From NCBI GenBank assembly GCA_024693325.1, contig JAILLA010000061.1, forward strand, positions 1 to 63,030: a DNA stretch of 63,030 nt, in the 5' to 3' direction. Positions 8,880 to 17,954 of the stretch are shown here, one piece after another. Every line of letters starts with the position of its first letter. The stretch's first letter is position 1. The position numbers were made by a program, and so were the translations under genes. The notes below the pieces were generated by a model, which did no database searches, had not been told where the DNA came from, and was given only the letters and a program-made list of their open reading frames with translations. The DNA comes from Solobacterium sp. (lineage in GTDB: Bacteria; Bacillota_I; Bacilli_A; Erysipelotrichales; Erysipelotrichaceae).

Positions 8880-8885
8880 TGACAT

Positions 8886-8900
8886 ATACAACGATTGTAT
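8886..8900. promoter_or_regulatory. Palindromic operator, probably for the adjacent MarR regulator
   Basis: A perfect inverted repeat ATACAA-CGA-TTGTAT directly before the marR gene and just after its promoter -10 box. Its size and position are what autoregulating MarR proteins use. The link to this particular protein is inference. Confidence 0.6.
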
Positions 8901-8926
8901 CATGCGATTATCTTGGAGGTACCGAT

Positions 8927-9379
8927 ATGTTGGAACAGGATCAGCTGCGCATGCTCAGCAACAGGATCGACTCGCTGGCACGCTTAAGGAGAAGATTTCT
9001 GAACAAAAGACTCAGCAGTACAGATCTCAAGGGTCACCAGTTTTTGATGCTGCTGACGATCCTGCATGATCCGGGCATCTCGCAGGAAGAAATCTCGGAA
9101 AAGATCGATATCGATAAGACAAGGATCGCAAGAAGCTCGATCTTCCTGGAAGAGAAGGGCTATATCGAACGCCGCAGGGATACGGAAGACCGCAGGAAAT
9201 ATCATCTGTTTTTGACGGAAGAGGGGAACAAACTCATTCCCATGATCCGCAACATCATTTATGACTGGAGCATCACGATCACCGAAGGACTGGGTGAAGA
9301 AGAACTCAGACTTCTCATGCCGATGATCGACGTGCTGTACAACAACGCGCGCAAGCATGATGATCCGGCACTGATCTGA
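8927..9379 (+). CDS. MarR-family transcriptional regulator
   Basis: 150 residues from the ATG preceded by TTGGAGG; a longer frame from 8879 has no binding site. The winged helix lies at about 35-100: helix HQFLMLLTIL, recognition region SQEEISEKIDIDKTRIARS, and the wing ERRRDTEDRRKYHLFLTEEG with the MarR-typical DxRxxxxxLT pattern. N- and C-terminal helices for dimerisation are present. MarR proteins usually repress their own gene and neighbouring efflux or stress genes. Here the gene stands alone before a terminator, so its targets are probably its own promoter and loci elsewhere. Confidence 0.88.
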   Translation: MLEQDQLRMLSNRIDSLARLRRRFLNKRLSSTDLKGHQFLMLLTILHDPGISQEEISEKIDIDKTRIARSSIFLEEKGYIERRRDTEDRRKYHLFLTEEGNKLIPMIRNIIYDWSITITEGLGEEELRLLMPMIDVLYNNARKHDDPALI

Positions 9380-9404
9380 AATACCTTCAAAACCATAACC
9401 GGAT

Positions 9405-9443
9405 AAGAGGCGTTTTCCTTTGTGACAGGGAAGCGCCTCTTTT
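9405..9443 (+). terminator. Terminator after marR
   Basis: Stem AAGAGGCG/CGCCTCTT with inner pairing TTTTCC/GGGAA and a short T-run. It also lies beyond the end of the convergent esterase gene and may act weakly in both directions. Confidence 0.75.
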
Positions 9444-9483
9444 ACTGTGAAAAAAAGATCCATATTGCTATGGACCTTTTGAA

Positions 9484-10260
9484 TCAGAATAATTCGGGGA
9501 ACAGGTATTCCATGAATACCGGAACGATCGTCTCCCAGGAAGCTTCACAATGCATTCCTTCCGGAACGACATGCGGGTATGTGCTGCAGCCTTTCATGCT
9601 GTAGGCATGATTGAGCGTCAGCAGGTTGTCCACACAGCGGACGAATGAACTCTTGCGTTTGACTTCATTGGAACCGAAGTCCAGATAGATCCGTGTGTTC
9701 TTGTTGAATTCCGTGCTGTTGATCAGATCCAGGACCTGTTCCAGGCAGAGATCCATGGAACTGGATACACAGGCTGCCTTGGAGAAGACATCATTGTATC
9801 TGGCGATCATGTAGAGGGACATCAGTCCGCCCATGCTTGAACCGCCGATCCCGACATGTTTGCGGTCGCTTTTGATGCGGTAGCGCTGTTCACAGGCCGG
9901 CTTCAGGACATTGACGAACCAGTCCGCTGTCACATCACCATATGTTTTGATCGGCGGGAACCAGTCGCTCTGGTACACCGGATAGGGACAATACTCACCC
10001 AGACGGTTATGACCGGTATGGTTGCAGTCCTGTCCGATCACGACAAGCGGGATATCGTTCCTGTCGAGGTATTCCCGGATACCCCATGATTTTCCGTATG
10101 TCGCCGTGGCGTCATCGAACAGATTATGCCCGTCGAACATGTAAAGCACCGGATAAGTCTTTCTGCTTTCATCGTAGCCGTTTGGAAGATAGACGTAGAT
10201 CTTGCGGGGACTTTCACCTAACGGTTCGATCCCAAGTGTAAATGTTTCGATCCTGGACAT
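9484..10260 (-). CDS. Putative esterase, alpha/beta hydrolase fold
   Basis: 258 residues of the esterase-D/enterochelin-esterase-like family. The N-terminal strand pattern RKIYVYLPNGYDESRKTYPVL is typical, shown by the pieces YVYLPNGYD and YPVLYMFDGHN. The nucleophile elbow GGSSMGG is at about 140-146, and a C-terminal GMHCEASWE (about 233-241) supplies the likely catalytic His. No signal peptide, so it acts in the cytoplasm. It starts one base after the plsY stop, so the two are cotranscribed; whether it works on lipid-related esters is unknown. Confidence 0.83.
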   Translation of the reverse strand: MSRIETFTLGIEPLGESPRKIYVYLPNGYDESRKTYPVLYMFDGHNLFDDATATYGKSWGIREYLDRNDIPLVVIGQDCNHTGHNRLGEYCPYPVYQSDWFPPIKTYGDVTADWFVNVLKPACEQRYRIKSDRKHVGIGGSSMGGLMSLYMIARYNDVFSKAACVSSSMDLCLEQVLDLINSTEFNKNTRIYLDFGSNEVKRKSSFVRCVDNLLTLNHAYSMKGCSTYPHVVPEGMHCEASWETIVPVFMEYLFPELF

Positions 10261-10261
10261 G

Positions 10262-10867
10262 TTATCCCATCCACTTGATCCTGCTTTCGGTACCGTTCAT
10301 GATCCTCTGGATGTTTGCCTTATGACGATAGGTCACAAATGCCCAGAGAATGAACAGGCATACCGATAACTGCATGCTGTGATTGACAAATACGCTGACG
10401 AGCGCTTCCGCGAACAGTGCGCTGATGCTGGAAGCTGACACCATCTTTGTCAGATAGAGTACCGCGAAGAATACAACGATCGGGAACAGGAAGTTCCAGA
10501 ACCATTGATGTGTGATGAGCACAGTGATGCCGAGGAAGAAACCATAGGATGTCGCAACAGCCTTGCCGCCGCGGAACTGCGCGAAAACAGGGAAACAATG
10601 GCCGACACAGCAGGCAAGACCTGCATACAGCACGGCCTGCGGTGCGAGTCTGGACGCCAACAGCATACTAATGAATGCCTTGAGACCATCCAGTATCGTG
10701 ACGCTGATCGCCGCTTTTTTGCCGAGCACTCTGCCGGCGTTGGTAGCACCGAGGTTTCCGCTGCCTTCCAGGCGGATGTCCTTATGGTAGAAAACTTTCC
10801 CGATGACAAGCGCCCAGGGGATCGATCCGAACAGATAGCTGAGGATCATAACCAGTAATGTGTTCAT
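10262..10867 (-). CDS. plsY: Glycerol-3-phosphate acyltransferase PlsY
   Basis: 201 residues from the ATG preceded by GGAGG. PlsY transfers an acyl group from acyl-phosphate to glycerol-3-phosphate, the first step of phospholipid synthesis in Gram-positives. It has five hydrophobic segments and the family motifs SGNLGATNAGR (36-46) and FRGGKAVATSYG (about 97-108). The gene is divergent from parE, the same arrangement found in many Firmicutes. Its promoter has an extended -10 (TGCTAGAAT at 10886-10894 on the minus strand). The esterase gene follows at once. Confidence 0.94.
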   Translation of the reverse strand: MNTLLVMILSYLFGSIPWALVIGKVFYHKDIRLEGSGNLGATNAGRVLGKKAAISVTILDGLKAFISMLLASRLAPQAVLYAGLACCVGHCFPVFAQFRGGKAVATSYGFFLGITVLITHQWFWNFLFPIVVFFAVLYLTKMVSASSISALFAEALVSVFVNHSMQLSVCLFILWAFVTYRHKANIQRIMNGTESRIKWMG

Positions 10868-10885
10868 AAACTGCCTCCGCAAGTT

Positions 10886-10894
10886 ATTCTAGCA
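10886..10894 (-). promoter_or_regulatory. Extended -10 of plsY
   Basis: TGC directly before TAGAAT on the minus strand, 18 bases before the plsY ATG. The matching -35 (TTTCAT) is weak. Confidence 0.5.
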
Positions 10895-10942
10895 CAGTTT
10901 GTATGTACATGAAAAATAGCGTAAAATACAAACCCGTATTTT

Positions 10943-10951
10943 TGCTATAAT
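10943..10951 (+). promoter_or_regulatory. Extended -10 of the parE-rsfS operon
   Basis: TGC directly before a consensus TATAAT, 26 bases before the parE ATG. No good -35 is visible, as is common for extended -10 promoters. Confidence 0.55.
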
Positions 10952-10977
10952 AATACAGTTAATGAAACGGAGATACT

Positions 10978-12906
10978 ATGGCAGCTAAAACGGTGAATTA
11001 TGATGACTCCAGTATTCAGATCCTGAAAGGACTGGATGCGGTCAGAAAACGTCCGGGCATGTATATCGGCTCCACCGATTCACACGGACTTCATCATCTG
11101 ATCTGGGAAATTGTTGACAATGCCGTGGATGAGGCATTGAACGGATACGGTAAGAAGATCACGATCACGCTGGAAGCGGACGGCTCCTGCACAGTCGAAG
11201 ACGAAGGCCGCGGCATGCCGATCGGCAAGCACGCGAGCGGCGTCAATACGCTTCAGGTCATCTTTACCGTGCTCCATGCGGGCGGCAAATTTACGTCCGA
11301 GGGCGGCTACCGCACAGCCGGCGGCCTGCACGGTGTCGGCGCATCTGTTGTCAATGCGCTGAGTGAATGGCTGACGGTCGAAGTCGCGCATGAAGGAAAA
11401 CTCGTCCGCATGCGTTTTGAGCACGGTGATAAGAAGATATACCCCCTGGAAGAACTGGGAAAAACCAATAAGACAGGTTCGAAGGTCACATTCAAGCCTG
11501 ATAAAAAGATATTTACGACAACGGATTTCAAATACGATACGGTCTGTGAGCGTGCCAGGGAAGAGGCATTCCTGCTTTCCGGCATTGCGATCACGGTCAT
11601 CGATAAGCGCGGCAAGAAGGAAGTACGGGAAACATTCTGCTACGATGACGGACTGAAGAGCTTCCTGGAATACCTGCATGAAGACAGGAACGTGCTCATG
11701 GCACCTGTCAAATTCAGCGGGGAATCACAGACGATCAAAGTGGATGTGGCATTCCAGTATACGGATGATTACCAGGAAAACACATTCAGTTTTGTCAACC
11801 TTGTCAGAACGCTGGACGGCGGTACGCATGAGGTAGGCTATAAGACAGCCTTTACCAAGGCAGTCAACGACTATGCAAGAAAATACGGACTGCTGAAGGA
11901 TAAGGATAAGAACCTGGAAGGAAGCGATGTCAGGGAAGGCCTGACGTCTATCATCTCCGTATCCATTCCGGAAGAACTGCTGCAGTTTGAAGGCCAGACA
12001 AAGGGCAAGCTCGGCACGCCCCAGGCAAAGCCTGCGGTAGATGCAGTCGTTTCCGAGAAACTGGCATTCTGGCTGGAAGAAAACCGCGATCAGAGCGACA
12101 TGCTCGTACGCAAGATGATGAAGGCTTCCATGGCCAGGGAAGCTGCCAGAAAGGCACGTGAAGATGCCCGTAAGGGAAAGAAGACAAGCAAGGCGGAAAA
12201 AGTGCTTTCCGGCAAACTTGCGCCTGCCCAGTCAAAGGACTCCCGCATCAAGGAACTGTTCCTGGTCGAGGGTGACTCAGCCGGAGGCAGCGCAAAGCAG
12301 GGAAGGGATTCCCATTACCAGGCGATCCTGCCGCTGCGAGGCAAGGTGCTGAACACGGAAAAGGCAAGTGTTTCCGAGATCGAAAAGAATGTCGAGCTGA
12401 ATACACTGATCCATGCGCTTGGCGCAGGGGTAGGTGCTGATTTCGACTACACGGAATCCAATTACGGCAAAGTCATCATCATGACCGACGCCGATGACGA
12501 CGGATCCCATATCCAGATCCTGCTGCTGACATTCTTCTACCGCTATATGAGACCGCTGCTGGAGCAGGGCATGGTATACATCGCGCTTCCGCCGCTTTAC
12601 AGGGTGACGAAGGGCAAGGTCCTGGAATACTGCTATACGGACGACGAACTGGATGAACTGCGCAAAAAGCTCGGAAAGATCGAAGTACAGCGCTACAAGG
12701 GACTCGGTGAAATGAATGCTTCCCAGCTTTGGGAAACGACCATGGACCCGGCAAGCAGGACGCTGATCCAGGTCAGCATCGAAGACGGTATCCTCGCGGA
12801 ACGGCGTGTATCTACCCTGATGGGCGATAAAGCGGATCTGCGCAGAAAATGGATCGAAGAAAACATCTCCTTTACACTGGAAGATGATTTCAGGGTGGAA
12901 AGCTGA
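10978..12906 (+). CDS. parE: DNA topoisomerase IV subunit B
   Basis: 642 residues. The ATPase (GHKL) domain opens with RKRPGMYIGSTD and WEIVDNAVDEAL; the TOPRIM domain has EGDSAGGSA (about 431) and DADDDGSHI (about 504). QTKGKLGT (about 341-348) is the ParE form, where GyrB normally has QTKTKLGN. With ParC it unlinks daughter chromosomes. CGGAG precedes the ATG. The stop overlaps the parC start (TGATG), the classical parE-parC coupling, and plsY diverges upstream. Confidence 0.95.
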   Translation: MAAKTVNYDDSSIQILKGLDAVRKRPGMYIGSTDSHGLHHLIWEIVDNAVDEALNGYGKKITITLEADGSCTVEDEGRGMPIGKHASGVNTLQVIFTVLHAGGKFTSEGGYRTAGGLHGVGASVVNALSEWLTVEVAHEGKLVRMRFEHGDKKIYPLEELGKTNKTGSKVTFKPDKKIFTTTDFKYDTVCERAREEAFLLSGIAITVIDKRGKKEVRETFCYDDGLKSFLEYLHEDRNVLMAPVKFSGESQTIKVDVAFQYTDDYQENTFSFVNLVRTLDGGTHEVGYKTAFTKAVNDYARKYGLLKDKDKNLEGSDVREGLTSIISVSIPEELLQFEGQTKGKLGTPQAKPAVDAVVSEKLAFWLEENRDQSDMLVRKMMKASMAREAARKAREDARKGKKTSKAEKVLSGKLAPAQSKDSRIKELFLVEGDSAGGSAKQGRDSHYQAILPLRGKVLNTEKASVSEIEKNVELNTLIHALGAGVGADFDYTESNYGKVIIMTDADDDGSHIQILLLTFFYRYMRPLLEQGMVYIALPPLYRVTKGKVLEYCYTDDELDELRKKLGKIEVQRYKGLGEMNASQLWETTMDPASRTLIQVSIEDGILAERRVSTLMGDKADLRRKWIEENISFTLEDDFRVES

Positions 12907-15410
12907 TGGCAAAGAAAAAACAACTGGAAGACAATACCAAATATATTCCCGCGCTGCTGGAAGATATTATGGGAGACCGCTTCGGGCGGTATGCGAAATA
13001 CATTATTCAGGAACGCGCGCTTCCTGATGCACGTGACGGACTGAAGCCCGTTCAGAGACGTATCCTCTACGCAATGTATCATGACGGAAACACATGGGAT
13101 CATGCTTACCGTAAATCCGCCAAGACCGTCGGTCTTGTCATCGGTAATTATCATCCGCATGGCGATACATCTGTTTATGACGCAATGGTGCGCATGTCCC
13201 AGGACTGGAAGGTCAGACTGCCGATGATCGATATGCACGGCAACAACGGTTCCATCGATGATGACCCGGCTGCTGCGATGCGTTATACGGAAGTCAGGCT
13301 TGCCAAAGTCACGCAGGTCATGGAAGACGACCTGGACAAGGATACGGTCGAATTCGCGCCGAACTTTGATGATACGGAAACAGAGCCGACAGTACTGCCG
13401 GTACCTTTCCCCGTGATGCTGGTGAACGGCGCAAACGGTATTGCGGCAGGCTATGCCACGAATATGCCTCCGCACAACCTCAGGGAAGTCGTTGACGCAA
13501 CGATCTTTCGTCTGAACAATCCGGAATGCTCACTGGAGAATGTCATGGAATTCATCCAGGGACCCGATTTCCCGACCGGCGGCATCGTTCAGGGTGCCCA
13601 GGGCATCCATGACGCATTTGAGACCGGCAAGGGAAGGATCGTCGTCAGGGCAAAGGCTGAGATCGTCGACGCCAAATCCATGCAGCAGATCGTGATCACC
13701 GAGATCCCTTATGAAGTGGTAAAGAGCGAACTGGTGCGCAAGATGGATGAGATCCGCATCAACAAGGATATCGACGGCATCCTGGATGTACGTGATGAAT
13801 CAGACAGAAACGGTCTGAGGATCACAGTGGATCTGCGCAAGGACGCAGATGCACAGATGATCCTGAACTATTTCTATAAGAATACGGATCTGCAGATCTA
13901 CTACAGCTACAACAATGTCACGATCATCGACAAGCGTCCGGTACAGGTTGGCCTGCTCGGACTGATCGATGCGTTTATCGATTTCCGCAAGGAAGTCGTG
14001 ATCAGAAGATCAAAATATGAACTGGCGAGAATGGAAGCCAGATGCCACGTGATCGAAGGCCTGATGAAGGCGGTATCCGTCCTGGACCAGGTCATCGCGA
14101 TCATCCGCGCTTCCAAGGATAAGGCAGATTCGAAAAAGAACCTGATGCGGGAATTCGGCTTTGATGAGCCTCAGGCAGAAGCGATCGTTTCACTGCGTCT
14201 GTACAGACTGTCCAATACGGATATCGTCATGCTGAGGAATGAATTTGCCGAGCTCGTCAACAGGATCGAAGAGATCCAGTCGATCCTCGACAATCCCAAT
14301 GTGCTGCGTTCCGTGATCGTGAAGGAACTCCGTGCAGTCAAAGAGGAATACGGGGATGACAGACGTACAAAGATAGAGGATGAAGTGGCGGATATCACGA
14401 TCGATAAGACATCCATGATCGCCAATGAACATGTCGCTGTGACGATCAGCCGTGACGGCTATGTCAAGCGTGTTTCCATGCGTTCCTATATGGCAAGCGC
14501 AGGTACGGTCACCGGACTGAAGGAAGGCGACGAACTGATCGGTGTGATCGAATGCGATACCGTCGACAAGCTCCTGCTGTTCACCTCCAAGGGCAATTAC
14601 GCGTATCTGCCAGTCTGGCAGATGGATGACTGCAAGTGGAAGGATATCGGTTCCCATCTGAACAAGCACACCCGTATCGAAGGTGATGACAAGGTCAGAA
14701 GTGCCGTACTCGTGCGCAGTTTTGATACATATGCGTGGATCGTTACGGTCGCTTCAAACGGACAGATCAAGAAGAGCGAAGTCAGTCTGTTTGAAGTGCA
14801 GAGGAACAACCGTGTCATGCCGGCAATGATGATTTCCAACGGTACATTACTGAAGGCATTTATCGCCTATGAGAACCAGCAGGTCGTATTGGTCACACGT
14901 GACGGTCTGTCCTGCCGATATAACGTAAGTGAGATCCCGTCCATGGGCGTCAGGGCAAGGGGCGTCAAGGCCCAGAACCTGGCAAAGAACGATGAACTGG
15001 CTTCTGCCTGCGCGATCGACGCCGATACGCCGGCAGTGCTCTATATGTGCGCCAACGGTCAGATGAAGCGCGTCAGGCTGGATGATATCCCGATGGTAGG
15101 AAGACCTGCCAAGGGCAACCAGATCTGCAAGAAGATCAAATCCAACCCGGCTGTGCTGAACTGGACTCAGGGGATCACGCCGTATGATGAGATCAATCTC
15201 ATGGATGGCGGCCTGAAGCAGCTCCATGGCAGCGATGTTCCGTTAAAGACAACAGATACCGCATTCAGCACGCCGGCTGATCTCAGCCCGCAGTGGTACC
15301 TTGTCAGGGGCGTGGAAGAATGCCGCATCATGGACCGCCCGGAAGGCGCGGAAGAAGTCCATGATGAAGTGGAAAAGATCTCTCTGTTTGATGAAGGAGG
15401 CAGATCATGA
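12906..15410 (+). CDS. parC: DNA topoisomerase IV subunit A
   Basis: 834 residues. The winged-helix/tower core has VQRRILYAM (about 40-48) and the active-site Tyr in AAMRYTEVRL (about residue 125), followed by the GyrA-type coiled coil and a C-terminal beta-propeller of repeated blades from about residue 500. It lacks a clear GyrA box, in agreement with ParC rather than GyrA. Coupled by a one-base overlap to parE and by four bases to yqeH. Confidence 0.94.
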   Translation: MAKKKQLEDNTKYIPALLEDIMGDRFGRYAKYIIQERALPDARDGLKPVQRRILYAMYHDGNTWDHAYRKSAKTVGLVIGNYHPHGDTSVYDAMVRMSQDWKVRLPMIDMHGNNGSIDDDPAAAMRYTEVRLAKVTQVMEDDLDKDTVEFAPNFDDTETEPTVLPVPFPVMLVNGANGIAAGYATNMPPHNLREVVDATIFRLNNPECSLENVMEFIQGPDFPTGGIVQGAQGIHDAFETGKGRIVVRAKAEIVDAKSMQQIVITEIPYEVVKSELVRKMDEIRINKDIDGILDVRDESDRNGLRITVDLRKDADAQMILNYFYKNTDLQIYYSYNNVTIIDKRPVQVGLLGLIDAFIDFRKEVVIRRSKYELARMEARCHVIEGLMKAVSVLDQVIAIIRASKDKADSKKNLMREFGFDEPQAEAIVSLRLYRLSNTDIVMLRNEFAELVNRIEEIQSILDNPNVLRSVIVKELRAVKEEYGDDRRTKIEDEVADITIDKTSMIANEHVAVTISRDGYVKRVSMRSYMASAGTVTGLKEGDELIGVIECDTVDKLLLFTSKGNYAYLPVWQMDDCKWKDIGSHLNKHTRIEGDDKVRSAVLVRSFDTYAWIVTVASNGQIKKSEVSLFEVQRNNRVMPAMMISNGTLLKAFIAYENQQVVLVTRDGLSCRYNVSEIPSMGVRARGVKAQNLAKNDELASACAIDADTPAVLYMCANGQMKRVRLDDIPMVGRPAKGNQICKKIKSNPAVLNWTQGITPYDEINLMDGGLKQLHGSDVPLKTTDTAFSTPADLSPQWYLVRGVEECRIMDRPEGAEEVHDEVEKISLFDEGGRS

Positions 15411-16453
15411 CGATATGCAAAGGCTGCGGCGCAGTGCTGCAGAATGAATATCCGGATCAGGCAGGCTATACGCCCAGGCTGGACGCGGAATACTGCCGCA
15501 GATGTTTCCGCCTGATCCACTATGATGATCTGACGGTATCCATGCGTACGGGCATCGACCCTGACATGGTGCTGAATGAGATCGTTGCCAGGGATGCCCT
15601 GGTATTATGGGTGGTCGACCTGTTTGACTTTGAAGCAGGCATGATCCCCGGACTGACAAGAAAGATCGGCGATAAAGACATCATCATGGTCTGCTCAAAG
15701 CGTGATATCCTGCCGGATACACTGAGCCATGAAAAGATCGCCCGGTTCGTTTTTGCCAGACTGAAGGAACTCGGTATCCGCATTAAGGGACTGATCATGA
15801 CCAGCAAGGACAACGACGGTATCCGGGAAGTCAAGGATGCTGTGAATATGCTGAGTAACGGACGTGACGTGATCGTCATGGGCAGGGCCAATGCCGGAAA
15901 GAGTACTCTGCTGAACCATCTGGCAGGGGAAGAGATCCTTGCCAGCAGCCGGTATCCCGGCACTACACTGGCTCTCAATAAGATCGAGATCGACGGCGTG
16001 ACGTATATCGATACACCCGGCATTGAGATCGAAAACAGCCTGCTGATGCAGGTGAACGAGGCGGACCTGAAAACGATCCTCCCGTTTACGACGATCAAAC
16101 CGCAGATCTTTCAGCTCAGAGGTGACCAGTCCTTCGCAGTCGGCGGACTGTTCCGTTTAGACCTGAGAGGCTGCGATCATGCGACATGTGTATGGTATAT
16201 CGGCAGCCGCCTGAACCTGCACCGCTCCAAAGCGTCTGCAGCGGATGATCTCTGGGAGAAGCATTACGGGAAGCTGTTCTCACCGGTTCCTGTAAACAAT
16301 GCCTTCCGTACTATGACCATCCGCAAGGATCTTGATAAAATGGATGTAGTAGTGGATGGTCTTGGCTGGGCAAGCATCAGCGGCCAGGTTGGAACGATCA
16401 CCACAAAAGCACCCGAACACGTGAATGTAACATTCAGAAAGGCAATGCTGTAA
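15407..16453 (+). CDS. yqeH: Ribosome-biogenesis GTPase YqeH
   Basis: 348 residues. A zinc finger with CKGCG and CRRC opens the protein, followed by a circularly permuted GTPase in which G4 (CSKRDIL, about 95) comes before G1 (GRANAGKST, about 158) and G3 (DTPG, about 202). It assists 30S subunit assembly. The C-terminal domain is somewhat shorter than in Bacillus. GGAGG precedes the ATG. Its presence after parC and before yhbY rebuilds the Bacillus yqeH-yhbY-nadD-yqeK-rsfS order, though aroE is missing here. Confidence 0.93.
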   Translation: MTICKGCGAVLQNEYPDQAGYTPRLDAEYCRRCFRLIHYDDLTVSMRTGIDPDMVLNEIVARDALVLWVVDLFDFEAGMIPGLTRKIGDKDIIMVCSKRDILPDTLSHEKIARFVFARLKELGIRIKGLIMTSKDNDGIREVKDAVNMLSNGRDVIVMGRANAGKSTLLNHLAGEEILASSRYPGTTLALNKIEIDGVTYIDTPGIEIENSLLMQVNEADLKTILPFTTIKPQIFQLRGDQSFAVGGLFRLDLRGCDHATCVWYIGSRLNLHRSKASAADDLWEKHYGKLFSPVPVNNAFRTMTIRKDLDKMDVVVDGLGWASISGQVGTITTKAPEHVNVTFRKAML

Positions 16454-16456
16454 TAT

Positions 16457-16744
16457 ATGCTGACAGGAAAACAGAAACGTTACCTGCGTTCTCTTGCCGA
16501 GACGCAGCCGGCAATCTTTCAGATCGGCAAGGAAGCGCTCAGCGACAACCTGATCGATACGGTCGACAAGGCGCTGGAAGCCAGGGAACTGATCAAGATC
16601 AGGATCCTCAAGACGGCACCCGAGGATACGAAGGAACTGGCATTTGATCTGGCAATGCACACCCGCAGCGAGATCGTTCAGATCATCGGCCGGACACTGA
16701 TCCTTTACCGCAGAAGCCGTGAACACAAGATCATTCTGCCATGA
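16457..16744 (+). CDS. yhbY: CRM-domain RNA-binding protein YhbY
   Basis: 95 residues, a complete single CRM domain. It starts LTGKQKRYLRSLAETQPAIFQIGKEALS and carries the GxxG-like region and the HTRSEIVQIIGRTLILYR end; key pieces are LRSLAE, QIGKEAL and IGRTLILYR. YhbY proteins bind pre-50S particles. The binding site is weak, but the gene begins three bases after yqeH and overlaps the next gene by four bases, so translation is probably coupled. Confidence 0.92.
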   Translation: MLTGKQKRYLRSLAETQPAIFQIGKEALSDNLIDTVDKALEARELIKIRILKTAPEDTKELAFDLAMHTRSEIVQIIGRTLILYRRSREHKIILP

Positions 16745-17553
16745 AGACATGTATCGTAAGCGCACCGTTTGATCCGGTCACCAATGCCGAGATCAGACGT
16801 CTGCTGAATGCCGCAAAGGTAAACGGCTTCAGAAAAGTATACCTGTATGTAACAGAAGAAGGCATCCTGCCACGTGCCCAACGCATGCGCATGGTCAGTC
16901 TTGCCATCAGGCCATGGAGAAAACTGGAACTGTACAAAGGGAAAGACCGTCCTGCCAATATGATCCCGCTCAACAGCGCTTCGGAAGAGACTGTACGGCA
17001 GGGAAGATATGATCTGGCTGCGCCCGGGATCAGAAAGCTTCTGATCGAAGAAGGGCCGTACCTGAACGAAACACTGGATCATCTGTGCAATCCTCACCGT
17101 GCCGCGCACAGCAGATCTGTTGCCATGGTATGCAGACAGCTGGCGGAAGCACACGGAATGGATGCGGAACAGGCATGGCGGGCAGGCATGATGCATGACA
17201 TGACAAAAGCCTTCAGCGATGAAGCAAACGGAAAGATCATGAAAGTATACGCGCCGGAAATGATGGAATACAGCCCGAAGGTATGGCACAGCTATACGGC
17301 ACCCGTATACCTGTATCATTATCTTGGACTGCGGGACCGTAAGATCCTGGAAGCCATCAGGCATCATACGCTCGCAGACGGAACAGGCGATCTTGACAGG
17401 ATCCTGTATATCGCCGACAAGATCGAACCGTCCAGAGGATATGATTCAACAAAAGAAATGGAATTAAGCATACAGGATCTGAAAAAAGGAGCAGAACTTG
17501 TACTTGCGGAATCAAAGCAGTATATGCGTGAAAAGGAGGGACTGAATGTCTGA
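16741..17553 (+). CDS. yqeK: YqeK HD-domain Ap4A hydrolase with an N-terminal NadD relic
   Basis: 270 residues. From about 112 on it is a full YqeK: AAHSRSVAMV, MMHDMTKAF, RHHTLADG and YIADKIEPSRG give the HD metal site of this symmetrical Ap4A hydrolase. The first 110 residues match the two ends of NadD (nicotinate-nucleotide adenylyltransferase). The start APFDPVTNAEI corresponds to FDPxHxGH, with both nucleotide-binding His positions lost. NSASEETVRQG and APGIRKLLIEEGPYL correspond to the SSTxIR region and the C-terminal end. The central ~100 residues of NadD are missing. In Bacillus nadD sits exactly here, between yhbY and yqeK. NadD activity is not expected. Confidence 0.85.
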   Translation: MKTCIVSAPFDPVTNAEIRRLLNAAKVNGFRKVYLYVTEEGILPRAQRMRMVSLAIRPWRKLELYKGKDRPANMIPLNSASEETVRQGRYDLAAPGIRKLLIEEGPYLNETLDHLCNPHRAAHSRSVAMVCRQLAEAHGMDAEQAWRAGMMHDMTKAFSDEANGKIMKVYAPEMMEYSPKVWHSYTAPVYLYHYLGLRDRKILEAIRHHTLADGTGDLDRILYIADKIEPSRGYDSTKEMELSIQDLKKGAELVLAESKQYMREKEGLNV

Positions 17554-17884
17554 TTTACTGCAGTTAGTCGAACACACCCTGAGTGAAAAACTCGCCGAAC
17601 ACATTTCCGTGATCGATATGAGAGGCATCAATCCGTTCACGGACTGGTTTGTTGTCGCAACAGCCAGAAATCTCCGCCATGCGGACAGCCTGGCGGATGA
17701 AGTCGCCGATGCTGCACAGAAAGCAGGCTTCCCGCTCCGTACCAGGGAAGGTGCGGAAGGAAGTTCATGGATCCTCGTGGATCTGAATGAAGTGATCGTG
17801 CATATCTTTACGGAAGAGGCCAGGGCACAGTACAAACTGGAAAATCTCTGGGGCGACCTGCCGATCGAAGAATACAGTGAATAA
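17546..17884 (+). CDS. rsfS: Ribosome silencing factor RsfS
   Basis: 112 residues, the full RsfS length. The family pattern is clear: ISVIDMRG, FTDWFVVATARN, DEVADAAQKAG, EGAEGSSWILVDLNEVIVHIF and the end with LENLWGDLP. RsfS binds ribosomal protein L14 and keeps subunits apart when nutrients are short. A GGAGG-like site (AAAAGGAGGG) lies inside yqeK, giving an eight-base overlap. Last gene of the parE operon, followed by a strong terminator. Confidence 0.95.
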   Translation: MSDLLQLVEHTLSEKLAEHISVIDMRGINPFTDWFVVATARNLRHADSLADEVADAAQKAGFPLRTREGAEGSSWILVDLNEVIVHIFTEEARAQYKLENLWGDLPIEEYSE

Positions 17885-17886
17885 CG

Positions 17887-17907
17887 GGACTCTGCGGAGT
17901 CCTTTTT
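17887..17907 (+). terminator. Terminator of the parE-rsfS operon
   Basis: Perfect six-base stem GGACTC/GAGTCC with tetraloop TGCG and five Ts, two bases after the rsfS stop. Confidence 0.85.
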
Positions 17908-17921
17908 CAATGTCTGTCATG

Positions 17922-17954
17922 AAAAAAAGGAAGCATGTCTATTGGACAGCTTCC
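17922..17954 (-). terminator. Terminator of the thioredoxin-like gene
   Basis: On the minus strand GGAAGC..TGTCC/GACA..GCTTCC with a loop and seven Ts, directly after the stop codon. Confidence 0.8.

Noticed and set aside
12693..13475. A 260-codon minus-strand frame across the parE/parC junction
   Set aside because: Overlaps two well supported genes and has no start signal.
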